Source: Marivivens sp. (GTDB taxonomy: Bacteria > Pseudomonadota > Alphaproteobacteria > Rhodobacterales > Rhodobacteraceae). From it: a stretch of 42,564 nucleotides of DNA. The position numbers were made by a program, and so were the translations under genes. Location: assembly GCA_024642185.1 (NCBI GenBank), contig JAHEBR010000002.1, positions 1 to 42,564 of the forward strand. Direction: 5' to 3'. Below, piece by piece: positions 24,028 to 33,468 of this stretch. Under the pieces are notes generated by a model. That model worked only from the letters and a program-made list of their open reading frames with translations. It was not told where the DNA came from and made no database searches. Every line of letters begins with the position of its first letter. Position 1 is the stretch's first letter.

Positions 24028-24056
24028 GAACCGGCCGCGCCAGACGCGGCCGGTTC
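24028..24056 (+). other. Strong hairpin between binding-protein and permease genes
   Basis: GAACCGGCCGCG pairs perfectly with CGCGGCCGGTTC (12 bp) across a CCAGA loop, 14 bp after the binding-protein stop. No T-run follows, so it is not a classic terminator. Such hairpins commonly protect the upstream mRNA from 3' exonucleases and so raise binding-protein levels above the permeases. Confidence 0.7.
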
Positions 24057-24110
24057 ACAATTGGCCCTGCCTTGCGCGGGCCGTCTGATTTCCAAGGACA
24101 GGGTGGGACC

Positions 24111-25130
24111 ATGGACGCTTTATTCCTCCAGATCCTCAACGGGCTTGAAAAAGGTGGTGCCTATGCGCTGATCGCGATGGGCCTTACGCTTATTTTCGGC
24201 ACGCTGGGCGTGGTCAATTTCGCGCACGGCGCGCTTTTCATGATCGGCGCCTTCGTGGCCGTCACGATGCAGCGCATCTTTAACATCAGCCTCGAGATCG
24301 TCGACGCGACCCAGAAGGATTTTCTGGGCAATCCGCTCAAGGTCAAGGTCCCCTATGTGATCGAATGGTTTGGCGAGGGCTTCGGCGGCTTCCTGATTGA
24401 TTGGTCGGTGCCTCTGGCGATCTTGCTCGCCATCCCTGTCATGATGCTGGTTGGTTTCGTGATGGAGCGCGGCCTGATCAAGCATTTCTACAAGCGTCCG
24501 CACGCCGACCAGATCCTCGTAACCTTTGGCCTCGCCATCGTTCTTCAGGAAATCGTCAAGTATTTCTTCGGCGCCAACCCGATCCCGACCCCCGCGCCGT
24601 CCGACTATCGCGGCACGATTGATATGGCTTTCTTCGGCCTGAACCTCTCCTACCCTATCTGGCGCCTGATCTACTTCTTCTTCTCGGCCGCCGTGATCGC
24701 CGCTGTCTTTGCCTTCCTACAATTCACAACTTTCGGCATGGTTGTCCGCGCGGGCATGGCCGACCGCGAGACCGTGGGCCTTCTCGGCATCGACATCGAC
24801 CGCCGCTTTACCCTGATGTTCGGCATTGCTGCCGCTGTCGCGGGCCTTGCGGGTGTGATGTATACGCCAATCCTGTCGCCCAACTATCATATGGGAATGG
24901 ACTTCCTCGTGCTGTCGTTCGTTGTCGTTGTTGTCGGCGGCATGGGCTCCTTGTCGGGAGCCGTGGCAGCGGGATTCCTTTTGGGCATCCTCCAGGCCTT
25001 TGCCTCGATGAACGAGGTAAAGGACATCATTCCCGGTATCGACCAGATCATCATCTATCTCGTCGCCATCGTCATTCTGCTTACCCGTCCGCGTGGCCTT
25101 CTGGGCCGCAAGGGCGTGATGGAGGACTAG
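24111..25130 (+). CDS. ABC transporter permease, LivH type
   Basis: A 339-residue inner-membrane permease with about 8-9 helices. The N-terminal block ILNGLEKGGAYALIAMGLTLIFGTLGVVNFAHGALFMIGAF is the LivH/UrtB hallmark (quoted blockwise: NGLEKGGAYALIAMG, TLGVVNFAHG). The ATPase-contact loop GMADRETVGLLGIDIDR lies about residue 220. A roughly 30-residue insert between helices 2 and 3 (QRIFNISLEIVDATQKDFLG) is longer than in typical LivH. ATG at 24111 follows AAGGACAGGGTGGGACC. Second gene of the transporter operon; it is followed 3 bp later by the LivM-type gene. Confidence 0.92.
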   Translation: MDALFLQILNGLEKGGAYALIAMGLTLIFGTLGVVNFAHGALFMIGAFVAVTMQRIFNISLEIVDATQKDFLGNPLKVKVPYVIEWFGEGFGGFLIDWSVPLAILLAIPVMMLVGFVMERGLIKHFYKRPHADQILVTFGLAIVLQEIVKYFFGANPIPTPAPSDYRGTIDMAFFGLNLSYPIWRLIYFFFSAAVIAAVFAFLQFTTFGMVVRAGMADRETVGLLGIDIDRRFTLMFGIAAAVAGLAGVMYTPILSPNYHMGMDFLVLSFVVVVVGGMGSLSGAVAAGFLLGILQAFASMNEVKDIIPGIDQIIIYLVAIVILLTRPRGLLGRKGVMED

Positions 25131-25133
25131 TCC

Positions 25134-26324
25134 ATGCTCGGCCTGTCGCAAAAAGACACCCGCTTTCTCTTCATCGTCATTGCACTGACCCTGCTGACGC
25201 CCTTCCTTCTCAACCCCTTCCCGACCGACTCGGCGCTGGCGCAGTTCAACGCGGGCTATCCGGCCCTGATGCAGCGTTTTGCGATCTATGGCCTCATGGC
25301 GATCGGGTTCAACATCCTCTTCGGCCTGACCGGATACCTCTCCTTCGGCCACGCCGCCTTCCTCGGCGTCGGCTCCTACGCTGCGGTGTGGATGTTCAAG
25401 CTTCTGTCGATGAACGTTTTGCCGGCTATCATCATGGCGACGCTGCTGGCCGGCCTCTTTGCGCTTGTCATCGGCTTCATCTCACTGCGGCGCTCGGGCA
25501 TCTACTTCTCGATCCTGACGCTCGCATTTGCCGAGATGTCCTATCGTCTGGCCTATTCGGTCTTTACACCGGTCACCAACGGCGAATCGGGTTTGCAGCT
25601 TGGCCTCAAGGATCCGCGCATCCTTGACGCGCCGCTGACATCGGCCAGCCTGCCCGTGCCGGGCCTCTTCGGGCTTAAGATGAACTCGAGCTGGACCCTC
25701 GACCTTGGCCCCTGGGATTTCACCTTCAACGTCGGCTACTATTTCTGCGCCGTGGTGGCGATCCTCGGCTTCTACCTCAGCCTGAGAATCTTCCGCTCGC
25801 CCTTTGGCCTTATGCTGCGGGCGATCAAATCGAACCAGAACCGCCTCAACTATACTGGCCTCAACTCACGCCCCTACACTCTTGCAGCATTCGTGATCTC
25901 GGGGATGTATGCCGGCCTCGCCGGTGGCCTCCTTGCGGCAATGGATCCGCTGGTGGGGGCCGAAAGGATGCAGTGGACCGCGTCTGGCGAGGTCGTCTTG
26001 ATGACCATTGTGGGCGGCGTCGGCACGCTGATGGGCCCTGTCCTTGGCGCGGGCTTCATCAAATATGCCGAGAACATCTTCTCGAAGATCAACGAGAGCA
26101 TCCTTCACAGCTGGTTCAGCTGGCTGCCGGACGGGCTTGAGGATGCCGTTGTCTGGATCTTCGCCCGCTTCGTCGGCGAAGGCTGGCACCTGACGCTGGG
26201 CCTGATGTTCATGGTCATCGTGATCGCCCTGCCCGGCGGCCTCGTCGAAGGGGGGCAGCGCATCGCCCGCTTCTTGCGCCGCAAGTCGGACGACAGCGCC
26301 GCCACCACAACGCCCGCCGAATAG
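25134..26324 (+). CDS. ABC transporter permease, LivM type
   Basis: A 396-residue membrane protein, about 10 helices, pairing with the LivH-type permease. The LivM marker [20 protein letters not shown] is present at about residues 56-75, and the coupling loop appears as [25 protein letters not shown] cytoplasmic tail of about 25 residues ([15 protein letters not shown]) closes it. It starts 3 bp after the previous stop and is followed by an AGGGAGAA ribosome site for the next gene. Some residues between helices ([20 protein letters not shown]) form a larger periplasmic loop. Confidence 0.93.
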   Translation: MLGLSQKDTRFLFIVIALTLLTPFLLNPFPTDSALAQFNAGYPALMQRFAIYGLMAIGFNILFGLTGYLSFGHAAFLGVGSYAAVWMFKLLSMNVLPAIIMATLLAGLFALVIGFISLRRSGIYFSILTLAFAEMSYRLAYSVFTPVTNGESGLQLGLKDPRILDAPLTSASLPVPGLFGLKMNSSWTLDLGPWDFTFNVGYYFCAVVAILGFYLSLRIFRSPFGLMLRAIKSNQNRLNYTGLNSRPYTLAAFVISGMYAGLAGGLLAAMDPLVGAERMQWTASGEVVLMTIVGGVGTLMGPVLGAGFIKYAENIFSKINESILHSWFSWLPDGLEDAVVWIFARFVGEGWHLTLGLMFMVIVIALPGGLVEGGQRIARFLRRKSDDSAATTTPAE

Positions 26325-26334
26325 GGAGAAACCC

Positions 26335-27093
26335 ATGAGCATTCTCGAAGTCAAAGGCGTCAACAAGCGCTTCGGCGGCCTTCAGGCGCTTGGAAACGTG
26401 AACCTCAGCGTGAAGGAAGACACCTGCCACGCGATCATCGGCCCCAATGGCGCCGGCAAATCGACCCTTCTGAACTGCCTCGTCGGCAAGCTGATCCCCG
26501 ACAGCGGCTCGGTCGTCTTCGACGGCCAGTCGGTCCTCGGCCGCAAGCCGCACGAGATCAACCAGATGGGCATCAGCCGGGTATTCCAGACACCGGAAAT
26601 CTTTGGCGATCTCACGGTCATCGAAAACGTGATGATCCCCTGCTTTGCCAAGCGCGACGGCTCATTCCGGATGCACGCCTATGAGGCGGTTCATCAGGAG
26701 AAGGGGATCATTGAGCAGGCCGAGGCAATTCTTGCCGACGTCAATATGCTCGACAAGCGGCACATGCACGCCGCTTCGCTCAGCCGTGGCGACAAGCGCC
26801 GCCTCGAGATGGCCATGTGCCTCGTGCAGGAGCCGCGCCTTCTTTTGCTCGACGAGCCGACCGCCGGTATGGCGCGTGCCGATACCAACAACACGATCGA
26901 GTTGCTCAAGGAGATCCGCAAGAAGCGTAGGATCACCATGGCGATCATCGAACACGACATGCATGTGGTGTTCAGCCTCGCCGAAAGGATCACCGTTCTG
27001 GCGCAGGGCACGCCTCTGGTGGAAGACACTCCGGAGAACATCAAGGGCCATCCGAAGGTGCGCGAAGCGTATCTTGGTGAAGCTCAAGTCTAG
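26335..27093 (+). CDS. ABC transporter ATP-binding protein, LivG type
   Basis: A 252-residue ATPase. Walker A is GPNGAGKST, Walker B is LLLLDEPTAG, and the switch His is in IIEHDM. The signature motif reads LSRGDKRR instead of LSGGQ, reminiscent of the LSHGQK form in urea-type LivG relatives (UrtD). The GISRVFQTPEIFGDLTVIEN block is the usual Q-loop region. Fourth gene of the transporter operon, 10 bp after the LivM-type gene and 11 bp before the LivF-type gene. Confidence 0.93.
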   Translation: MSILEVKGVNKRFGGLQALGNVNLSVKEDTCHAIIGPNGAGKSTLLNCLVGKLIPDSGSVVFDGQSVLGRKPHEINQMGISRVFQTPEIFGDLTVIENVMIPCFAKRDGSFRMHAYEAVHQEKGIIEQAEAILADVNMLDKRHMHAASLSRGDKRRLEMAMCLVQEPRLLLLDEPTAGMARADTNNTIELLKEIRKKRRITMAIIEHDMHVVFSLAERITVLAQGTPLVEDTPENIKGHPKVREAYLGEAQV

Positions 27094-27104
27094 GGAAGAA
27101 TGCT

Positions 27105-27878
27105 ATGACCCACGTTGAGCAAAAGAGCATTGACGGCCGCTTCGACAAAGACCGCAACATGGCGGCCACCGCGCCCAAATTCCTGTCTGTCTGGGATATC
27201 CGCGCCTACTATGGCGAGAGCTATATCGTTCAGGGCGTGAGCTTTGATATCCATGAGGGCGAAATCCTTGCCCTTCTCGGCCGCAATGGCGCCGGCAAGA
27301 CCTCGACCCTACGCGCCATCGCCCGGCTCGATGATCCCGCGCTCAAGCACGGCGAGATCTGGCTCGATCACAAACCGCTGCACGAGATGAAGGCCTTTCA
27401 GGCCGCACAGGCCGGGATCGCGCTCGTTCCCGAAGACAGGCGCATCATCCCGGGCCTCACGGTCGAGGAAAACCTGCAACTGGCACAGATCGCCCCGCCC
27501 AAGGGCTGGTCACTCGCGCGCATCTATGAGCTCTTCCCGCGCCTGGGCGAGCGCCGCAAGCAGGAAGGCACGACCCTGTCGGGCGGCGAACAGCAGATGT
27601 TGGCCATCGCCCGCGCCCTGGCCCGCGACATCAAGGTTCTGCTCCTTGACGAGCCCTACGAGGGCCTCGCCCCGGTGATCGTTCAGGAAATCGCCAAGAC
27701 CCTCGCCATTATCCGCGACCAAGGCATTACCACGATCATCGTCGAGCAAAACGCCGTTGCCGCGCTGAAACTCGCTGATCGCGCCGTGATCCTCGACACC
27801 GGAACCGTGGTTTATGACGGCTCGGCACAGGAAGTGCTTGATGACGAGGCGCTGAGAGCGAAATATCTCGCCATCTGA
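27105..27878 (+). CDS. ABC transporter ATP-binding protein, LivF type
   Basis: A 257-residue ATPase with Walker A (GRNGAGKTS), a canonical signature TLSGGEQQMLAIARAL, Walker B (VLLLDEPYEGLAP) and VEQNA at the switch region, all as in LivF/UrtE. The first 25 residues (MTHVEQKSIDGRFDKD and on) are an extension before the usual LivF start; the ATG at 27105 is kept because AGGGAAGAA precedes it, while the internal ATG at 27159 has no ribosome site. Fifth gene of the operon. With the LivG-type subunit it would form the ATPase heterodimer. Confidence 0.92.
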   Translation: MTHVEQKSIDGRFDKDRNMAATAPKFLSVWDIRAYYGESYIVQGVSFDIHEGEILALLGRNGAGKTSTLRAIARLDDPALKHGEIWLDHKPLHEMKAFQAAQAGIALVPEDRRIIPGLTVEENLQLAQIAPPKGWSLARIYELFPRLGERRKQEGTTLSGGEQQMLAIARALARDIKVLLLDEPYEGLAPVIVQEIAKTLAIIRDQGITTIIVEQNAVAALKLADRAVILDTGTVVYDGSAQEVLDDEALRAKYLAI

Positions 27879-27882
27879 TCGA

Positions 27883-27910
27883 TTGCGACTCCGCGTCAGC
27901 GGAGCCGCAA
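27883..27910 (+). other. Imperfect hairpin between the livF-type gene and acs
   Basis: TTGCGACTCCGC and GCGGAGCCGCAA pair with one A-C mismatch around a GTCA loop, starting 4 bp after the livF-type stop. There is no T-run. It may stabilise or process the polycistronic mRNA upstream of acs, or act as a partial terminator. Confidence 0.5.
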
Positions 27911-27935
27911 CACCCACCAAGAATTGGGGAAAGCC

Positions 27936-29870
27936 ATGACCAAACTCTATCCGCCCTCCGCCGATTTCGCGGCCAACGCCCATATCGACAAAGCCAAGTA
28001 TGACGAGATGTATGCGGCCTCGGTAGCCGACCCAGACAAGTTCTGGGCCGAACACGGCAAGCGGATCGACTGGATCAAGCCCTTCTCCAAGGTCAAGAAC
28101 ACAACCTTCGCCTATCCCGATGTCTCGATCAAATGGTTCGAGGACGGCGAGCTTAACGTCGCGGCCAACTGCATCGACCGTCACCTCGAGACCCGCGGCG
28201 ACCAGATCGCGATCATCTGGGAAGCGGACGATCCCAATATCTCCAAGCACATCACCTATCTCGAGCTTTCCGAGCAGGTGAACAAATTCGCCAACGTCCT
28301 GAAATCCCAAGGCGTCAAAAAAGGCGATCGCGTCATCCTCTATATGCCGATGATCCCCGAGGCCGCCTACGCCATGCTAGCCTGCGCCCGCGTCGGCGCG
28401 GTGCATTCCATCGTGTTCGCCGGCTTCTCGCCCGACGCGCTCGCCAGCCGCATCTCCGACTGCAGCGCCTCGCTCGTCATCACCGCCGATGAGGCCCCGC
28501 GCGGCGGCAAGAACACACCGCTGAAGGTCAACGTCGACAAGGCCATGGCGATCTGCGGCGATGTGAAAACCCTCGTGGTCGAGCGCACCGGCGGTAGCGT
28601 GCCGATGAAAGAAGGGCGCGACACCTATCTCCACACGGTCATGGCCCATGCCTCGACCGATTGCCCGCCCGAGGTGGTGAACGCCGAAGACCCGCTCTTT
28701 ATCCTCTACACCTCCGGCTCAACCGGCAAACCCAAGGGCGTCTTGCATACCTCGGGCGGCTATCTCGTCTGGGCCTCGATGACCCACGAGATGGTGTTCG
28801 ACTATCACGACGGCGATATCTACTGGTGCACCGCCGACGTGGGCTGGGTCACTGGCCACAGCTATATCGTCTATGGCCCGCTCGCCAACGGCGCGACGAC
28901 GCTGATGTTCGAAGGCGTGCCCTCCTACCCCGATTTCGGTCGCTTCTGGGCGGTTTGCGAGAAGCACAAGGTCAACCAGTTCTACACCGCCCCCACCGCG
29001 ATCCGCGCGCTCATGGCGCATGGGCCCGACTGGGTAAACAAGCACGACCTCTCGTCGCTCAAAGTCCTTGGCACCGTGGGCGAGCCGATCAACCCCGAGG
29101 CCTGGAACTGGTATAACGACGTGGTCGGCAAAGGCACCTGCCCGATCGTCGACACCTGGTGGCAGACCGAAACCGGCGGCCACCTGCTGACCCCCCTCCC
29201 CGGCGCCATCGCCACCAAGCCGGGCTCGGCCACCGTGCCCTTCTTCGGCGTCCAGCCGGTGATCCTCGATCCCACCACGGGCCAGGAAATCACCGAGACC
29301 GCCGCCGAAGGCGTCCTGTGCATGAAAGACAGCTGGCCCGGCCAGATGCGCTCGGTTTTCGGCGATCACGAGCGCTTCGTGAAAACCTATTTCTCCGACT
29401 ACAAGGGCTATTACTTCTCCGGCGACGGCTGCCGCCGCGACGAAGACGGCTACTACTGGATCACCGGCCGCGTCGATGACGTGATCAACGTCTCCGGCCA
29501 CCGGATGGGCACCGCCGAGGTCGAAAGCGCGCTTGTCGCCCACCCCAAGGTCTCCGAATCTGCCGTCGTCGGATTCCCGCACGAGATCAAGGGCCAAGGC
29601 ATCTACTGCTACGTCACCCTGATGGATGGCGAGGAATATACCGACGCGCTGAAAACCGAGCTGCGCAACTGGGTCCGCAAGGAAATCGGCCCTATCGCCT
29701 CGCCCGATGTAATCCAGTGGGCGCCGGGCCTGCCGAAAACCCGCTCGGGCAAGATCATGCGCCGTATCCTGCGCAAGATCGCCGAAAACGATTTCGGCGC
29801 TTTGGGCGATACCTCGACCCTCGCCGACCCTTCCGTGGTCGACGACCTGATCGCAAACCGCGGCAAGTAA
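27936..29870 (+). CDS. acs: Acetyl-CoA synthetase (acetate-CoA ligase, AMP-forming)
   Basis: A 644-residue ANL-family enzyme activating acetate with ATP and CoA via acetyl-AMP. Motifs: [11 protein letters not shown] (P-loop), the acyl-pocket Trp in [10 protein letters not shown], the hinge region [22 protein letters not shown], and the catalytic lysine Lys606 in [10 protein letters not shown], the site that Pat-type acetyltransferases modify in other bacteria. Length matches Acs. Trp in the TWWQTE motif favours acetate over longer acyl substrates. ATG at 27936 follows GGGGAAA. Last gene of the operon behind the Liv-type importer and followed by a strong terminator. Confidence 0.97.
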   Translation: MTKLYPPSADFAANAHIDKAKYDEMYAASVADPDKFWAEHGKRIDWIKPFSKVKNTTFAYPDVSIKWFEDGELNVAANCIDRHLETRGDQIAIIWEADDPNISKHITYLELSEQVNKFANVLKSQGVKKGDRVILYMPMIPEAAYAMLACARVGAVHSIVFAGFSPDALASRISDCSASLVITADEAPRGGKNTPLKVNVDKAMAICGDVKTLVVERTGGSVPMKEGRDTYLHTVMAHASTDCPPEVVNAEDPLFILYTSGSTGKPKGVLHTSGGYLVWASMTHEMVFDYHDGDIYWCTADVGWVTGHSYIVYGPLANGATTLMFEGVPSYPDFGRFWAVCEKHKVNQFYTAPTAIRALMAHGPDWVNKHDLSSLKVLGTVGEPINPEAWNWYNDVVGKGTCPIVDTWWQTETGGHLLTPLPGAIATKPGSATVPFFGVQPVILDPTTGQEITETAAEGVLCMKDSWPGQMRSVFGDHERFVKTYFSDYKGYYFSGDGCRRDEDGYYWITGRVDDVINVSGHRMGTAEVESALVAHPKVSESAVVGFPHEIKGQGIYCYVTLMDGEEYTDALKTELRNWVRKEIGPIASPDVIQWAPGLPKTRSGKIMRRILRKIAENDFGALGDTSTLADPSVVDDLIANRGK

Positions 29871-29880
29871 GTCTCCCTCT

Positions 29881-29916
29881 GGCCCCGGACATCTCTCCCG
29901 GGGCCTCTTTTCTTTT
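29881..29916 (+). terminator. Rho-independent terminator after acs
   Basis: GGCCCCGG (29881-29888) pairs with CCGGGGCC (29898-29905), followed directly by TCTTTTCTTTT. It begins 11 bp after the acs stop and ends the six-gene transporter-acs operon. Confidence 0.9.
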
Positions 29917-29963
29917 GGCAGAAAATACTCCGGGGTCCGGGGCAGAGCCCCGGGGCTTGCCGC
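29911..29963 (+). repeat. Dispersed intergenic repeat, copy 1 (AAATACTCCGGGG type)
   Basis: Begins TCTTTTGGC, then AAAATACTCCGGGG, then a hairpin CCGGGGC-AGA-GCCCCGG and a CTTGCCG tail. The same order of elements occurs on the minus strand at 34381-34443. Both copies lie just 3' of a gene and read in that gene's direction. I recall similar TTTTGG-AAATACTCC elements between genes in many Rhodobacterales genomes. Confidence 0.6.
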
Positions 29964-30039
29964 CTGTGCTAACCCTTTGGCAAGATTCCCGTCTTAATAT
30001 CCCGAGTCGGGTGAGGGCGTCGGATTGCGGACGCACAAA

Positions 30040-30438
30040 ATGGATCTCGTAACCTTTCCAGTCAGCACTGCGGCGGTGACGGCTCCCGCACGCCCCGCCT
30101 CTGCGGCCGACCCTGCACCTGTCGCTTCGGTGCGCCAAGCAGAGCCACCGGCAACCAATCACCGACCCCGTCCAGATGAGCCGGCCGTTCGCGATGCCAG
30201 CCGGATCGAGGAGGCTGGAAAACCGCGCGCGCTCAAACCCTATGGGGTGATCATTCTTCCGGATCGCGAGGCGAACCTCAAAGGCGACAAGGCAGCTTCC
30301 CGGGCGAGCTGGGAACATCCCCCTCCGGCCCAATCACCCTTACAGGCGTCGAGCGAGCTCTCTGTTGAGTTCGAACAAGCCCCTGACACCGACGACAGGG
30401 AGATTTCGGAAAATCGGTCACCTGACCCAACGTCATAA
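30040..30438 (+). CDS. Proline/alanine-rich protein of unknown function
   Basis: A possible gene of 132 residues beginning MDLVTFPVS at 30040. It is rich in Pro, Ala, Ser and charged residues (PARPASAADPAPVAS), with one ordered-looking stretch KPYGVIILPDREANLKGDKA. It has no signal peptide, membrane helix or recognised domain and would be largely disordered. The ribosome site is poor. It lies between the acs terminator/repeat and accB on the same strand. Third-position GC bias is weaker than in neighbours, so it may be fast-evolving or not a gene. Confidence 0.45.
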   Translation: MDLVTFPVSTAAVTAPARPASAADPAPVASVRQAEPPATNHRPRPDEPAVRDASRIEEAGKPRALKPYGVIILPDREANLKGDKAASRASWEHPPPAQSPLQASSELSVEFEQAPDTDDREISENRSPDPTS

Positions 30439-30454
30439 AATCGCCCGAGCCGCC

Positions 30455-30483
30455 TTTCCACCTTCGCGCGCTTGCCATATATA
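30455..30483 (+). promoter_or_regulatory. Possible sigma70-type promoter of accB-accC
   Basis: TTTCCA (30455-30460), 17 bp, TATATA (30478-30483), about 68 bp before the accB start. The -10 lies in a short AT-rich island (CATATATACC) in otherwise GC-rich DNA. No direct evidence of use. Confidence 0.35.
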
Positions 30484-30551
30484 CCTTAAGATCACGTTCC
30501 CGCCTTCGGGCTGCGGAGCGATATCGAAACAGGCAACGGGCCGAGGAAAAC

Positions 30552-31034
30552 ATGAGCACCAACAATAGCCATGACAGCGACGTGAGCTTTATCCGCGCGC
30601 TGGCAGAACTGCTGCGTGAAAACGATCTCACCGAACTTCAGGTCAAGCGCGAATATGGCGAAGACGACAGCCTGAATGTCCGCGTGAGCCGCCAGACTCA
30701 GATCGTCACAACCGTTTCCGCGCCTGCCGCTGTCGCCGCCCCCGCGGCCGCACCTGCCGCCGCTGCTGCCCCCGCGGCTTCGGCCGATCCCGCCTCGCAT
30801 CCCGGCGCTGTGGCCTCACCGATGGTTGGCACCGTTTATCTCGCCCCTGAACCGGGCGCCGCCGCGTTCATCACCGTCGGCCAGCAGGTCAAGGAAGGCG
30901 ATACCATCCTCATCATCGAAGCGATGAAGACGATGAACCAGATCCCGGCGCCGCGCTCGGGCAAGATTGCCCGCCTCCTCGTCGAAGACGGTGCCGCCGT
31001 CGAATACGGCGCGCCCCTCGTGATCATCGAATAA
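30552..31034 (+). CDS. accB: Biotin carboxyl carrier protein of acetyl-CoA carboxylase
   Basis: A 160-residue carrier for fatty acid synthesis. The N-terminal helical domain (residues about 8-50) is followed by a mobile Ala/Pro linker (about 56-80) and the biotinyl domain with EAMKTMNQ, biotinylated at Lys126. The thumb segment seen in AccB is present before the motif ([13 protein letters not shown]). AGGAAAA precedes the ATG. It is 10 bp upstream of accC. Confidence 0.97.
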   Translation: MSTNNSHDSDVSFIRALAELLRENDLTELQVKREYGEDDSLNVRVSRQTQIVTTVSAPAAVAAPAAAPAAAAAPAASADPASHPGAVASPMVGTVYLAPEPGAAAFITVGQQVKEGDTILIIEAMKTMNQIPAPRSGKIARLLVEDGAAVEYGAPLVIIE

Positions 31035-31044
31035 GGCCCCGCCC

Positions 31045-32391
31045 ATGTTCGAGAAAATCCTGATCGCCAACCGCGGAGAGATCGCCCTGCGCGTGGTGCG
31101 CGCCTGCCGCGAGATGGGGATCAAATCGGTCGCCGTCCACTCCACCGCAGACGCCGATGCCATGCACGTCCGCATGGCCGACGAGGCCGTGTGCATCGGC
31201 CCCAACCCCTCGTCGCAAAGCTATCTGAGCTTCCCCTCGATCATCTCGGCCTGCGAGATCACCGGGGCGCAGGCGATCCACCCGGGCTATGGCTTCCTGT
31301 CGGAAAATGCCGCCTTCGTGCAGGCCGTCGAGGATCATGGGCTAACTTTCATCGGCCCCTCGGCCGAACATATCCGCCAGATGGGCGACAAGATTACCGC
31401 CAAGGACACCGCCAAGATACTCGGGATCCCCGTGGTTCCCGGCTCCGCGGGCGGCGTGCCCGACCTCGGCACCGCCAAGCGTGTCGCGGCCGAGATGGGC
31501 TATCCGGTCATCATCAAGGCCACAGCCGGCGGCGGCGGGCGCGGGATGAAAGTCGCGAAATCCGAGAAGGAAATCGAAACCGCCTTCCTCACCGCCCGCT
31601 CCGAGGCCAAGGCCGCCTTCGGCAATGACGAGGTTTATATGGAGAAATACCTCCAGAAGCCGCGTCACATCGAGATTCAGGTCTTTGGCGATGGCATGGG
31701 CAAGGGCGTCCACCTCGGCGAGCGCGACTGCTCGCTGCAGCGCCGCCACCAGAAGGTTTTCGAAGAGGCCCCCGGCCCCTGCATCACCCCTGAAGAACGC
31801 GCCCGCATCGGCAAAATCTGCGCCGACGCCATCGGCAAGATGGGCTATTCCGGCGCGGGCACGATCGAATTCCTCTATGAAGACGGCGAGTTCTATTTCA
31901 TCGAGATGAACACCCGCCTGCAGGTCGAACATCCTGTCACCGAAAGCATTTTCGGCCAGGATCTCGTGCGCGAACAGATCCGCGTGGCGGCGGGCCTCGG
32001 CCTGTCGTTCACCCAGGACGACCTCAAGATCAACGGCCATTCGATCGAGGTGCGGATCAATGCCGAGCGCCTGCCCAATTTCGCCCCCTGCCCTGGCAAG
32101 ATCACCCAGTATCACGCCCCGGGCGGCCTTGGCGTGCGGATGGATTCAGCGCTCTACGATGGCTACCGGATCCCGCCCTATTACGACAGTCTGATCGGCA
32201 AGCTTATCGTCCATGGCCGTGACCGGCCCGAGGCGCTGGCGCGGCTCAAGCGGGCGCTGGGCGAGTTGATCGTCGACGGGATCGACACCACGGTGCCGCT
32301 GTTCCACGCGCTCCTCGAGGAGCCGGACGTTCTGTCGGGCAACTACAATATCCACTGGCTGGAAAAGTGGCTCGAGGCCAATCTGCATTGA
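31045..32391 (+). CDS. accC: Acetyl-CoA carboxylase, biotin carboxylase subunit
   Basis: A 448-residue ATP-grasp enzyme that carboxylates the biotin of AccB using bicarbonate. N-terminal [16 protein letters not shown], the glycine-rich ATP loop [12 protein letters not shown], the metal/ATP site [16 protein letters not shown] and the catalytic EVRINAE block are all intact. Length matches the family. It follows accB with 10 bp between and is followed 16 bp later by aat, the usual Rhodobacterales order. Confidence 0.98.
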   Translation: MFEKILIANRGEIALRVVRACREMGIKSVAVHSTADADAMHVRMADEAVCIGPNPSSQSYLSFPSIISACEITGAQAIHPGYGFLSENAAFVQAVEDHGLTFIGPSAEHIRQMGDKITAKDTAKILGIPVVPGSAGGVPDLGTAKRVAAEMGYPVIIKATAGGGGRGMKVAKSEKEIETAFLTARSEAKAAFGNDEVYMEKYLQKPRHIEIQVFGDGMGKGVHLGERDCSLQRRHQKVFEEAPGPCITPEERARIGKICADAIGKMGYSGAGTIEFLYEDGEFYFIEMNTRLQVEHPVTESIFGQDLVREQIRVAAGLGLSFTQDDLKINGHSIEVRINAERLPNFAPCPGKITQYHAPGGLGVRMDSALYDGYRIPPYYDSLIGKLIVHGRDRPEALARLKRALGELIVDGIDTTVPLFHALLEEPDVLSGNYNIHWLEKWLEANLH

Positions 32392-32407
32392 TCCGGCGGG
32401 CGTCGGC

Positions 32408-33064
32408 ATGAGGGACGATCCCGCTCATCTGACGCCCGATCTTCTGTTGATGGCCTATGCCTCGGGCATCTTCCCGATGTCGGAGGGCCGGGACGATCCA
32501 GAGATCTTCTGGGTCGATCCGCGCCAACGTGGCATCATCCCTCTGGACGGTTTCCACATCTCCCGAAGCCTTGCGCGCAAGATCCGGCAGGAACCTTTCG
32601 GGATCACTTTTGATACCGATTTTGCCGGCGTGGTCGATGGCTGCGCCGATCGCCCAGAGACTTGGATCAATGGACCGATCCGCGCACTCTATCTGGCGCT
32701 CTTTGAGCGAGGGATTGCCCATTCCATCGAGGTATGGGACGGGGATGACCTTGTGGGCGGGGTCTATGGCGTTGCCCTTGCGGGCGCCTTCTTTGGCGAG
32801 AGCATGTTCTCGCGCCGGACTGACGCCTCGAAGATCGCCTTGGCCTATCTCATCGCGCGGCTGCGGATGGCAGGATTCGTGCTATTTGATACGCAGTTCC
32901 TGACCGATCATCTCAAGACGCTGGGGGCCCAAGAGATCCCGAGGGCAGAGTATCGCCGCCGGTTGAGCGATGCGCTTGTGATGAAAGCGGAGTTCAGCAC
33001 TGCGCCGGAGCCTAGGGCTCAGGACGTGCTGCAGCTCAGCATCCAGACGTCGTATCGCGGATGA
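32408..33064 (+). CDS. aat: Leucyl/phenylalanyl-tRNA-protein transferase
   Basis: A 218-residue enzyme adding Leu or Phe to N-terminal Arg/Lys of proteins, creating an N-degron for ClpS-ClpAP. Family motifs: [30 protein letters not shown] (read as FWVDPRQRG then IIPLD), [10 protein letters not shown] and the core [19 protein letters not shown]. It follows accC by 16 bp with a weak ribosome site. The 3' end overlaps the convergent DUF2155 gene by 46 bp. Confidence 0.96.
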   Translation: MRDDPAHLTPDLLLMAYASGIFPMSEGRDDPEIFWVDPRQRGIIPLDGFHISRSLARKIRQEPFGITFDTDFAGVVDGCADRPETWINGPIRALYLALFERGIAHSIEVWDGDDLVGGVYGVALAGAFFGESMFSRRTDASKIALAYLIARLRMAGFVLFDTQFLTDHLKTLGAQEIPRAEYRRRLSDALVMKAEFSTAPEPRAQDVLQLSIQTSYRG

Positions 33065-33468
33065 TCGAGCGCATTGAGCGCCGGGGCCGAGGCGATCATC
33101 CAGCCGGTGAAGATCGGCGTTGCGGCCCCATCATAGGCGATGGTCATCTCGCCGAAGGCATCGCCTGACGGGTTGTCTGTCGGGTAGCGGCAATCGCCGA
33201 GAGTGATCACAAGATGGCCGACCGTGGCGCTCTCGCCCGAGGTCAGAGTGAGGTCGGTTACAACGCCAGTGATCTTGTCGAGCACACGCAGGCGACCAGC
33301 AACACCTTGGCTTACGTGAATCTGTTGGGCGAGTTCCGGCCCCTGCTCGCCCAGAGCTTCAGATTCGGCGAGTGGTTCGAGCGGAGAGACTTCGATCGAC
33401 TCCTGTGCCCCTACGGCCGCCGCATTGAGGGCAAGAACCAGCCCGCAAGTCGCCGCGACGCGGATCAT
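33019..33468 (-). CDS. DUF2155 domain-containing secreted protein
   Basis: A 149-residue protein with a signal peptide ([23 protein letters not shown]) and the DUF2155 core: [11 protein letters not shown]-like start ([18 protein letters not shown]), LGDCRYP and [23 protein letters not shown]. Function is unknown; the domain is found in the periplasm of Alphaproteobacteria and commonly beside the NDUFA12-like and mlaD genes, as here. It overlaps mlaD by 4 bp (ATGA), so it is translated with it. Confidence 0.92.
   Translation of the reverse strand: MIRVAATCGLVLALNAAAVGAQESIEVSPLEPLAESEALGEQGPELAQQIHVSQGVAGRLRVLDKITGVVTDLTLTSGESATVGHLVITLGDCRYPTDNPSGDAFGEMTIAYDGAATPIFTGWMIASAPALNALDHPRYDVWMLSCSTS

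Noticed and set aside
30240-30461. Minus-strand small open frame opposite the Pro/Ala-rich protein
   Set aside because: No ribosome site, no neighbours on that strand nearby, and no better coding character than the plus-strand frame.
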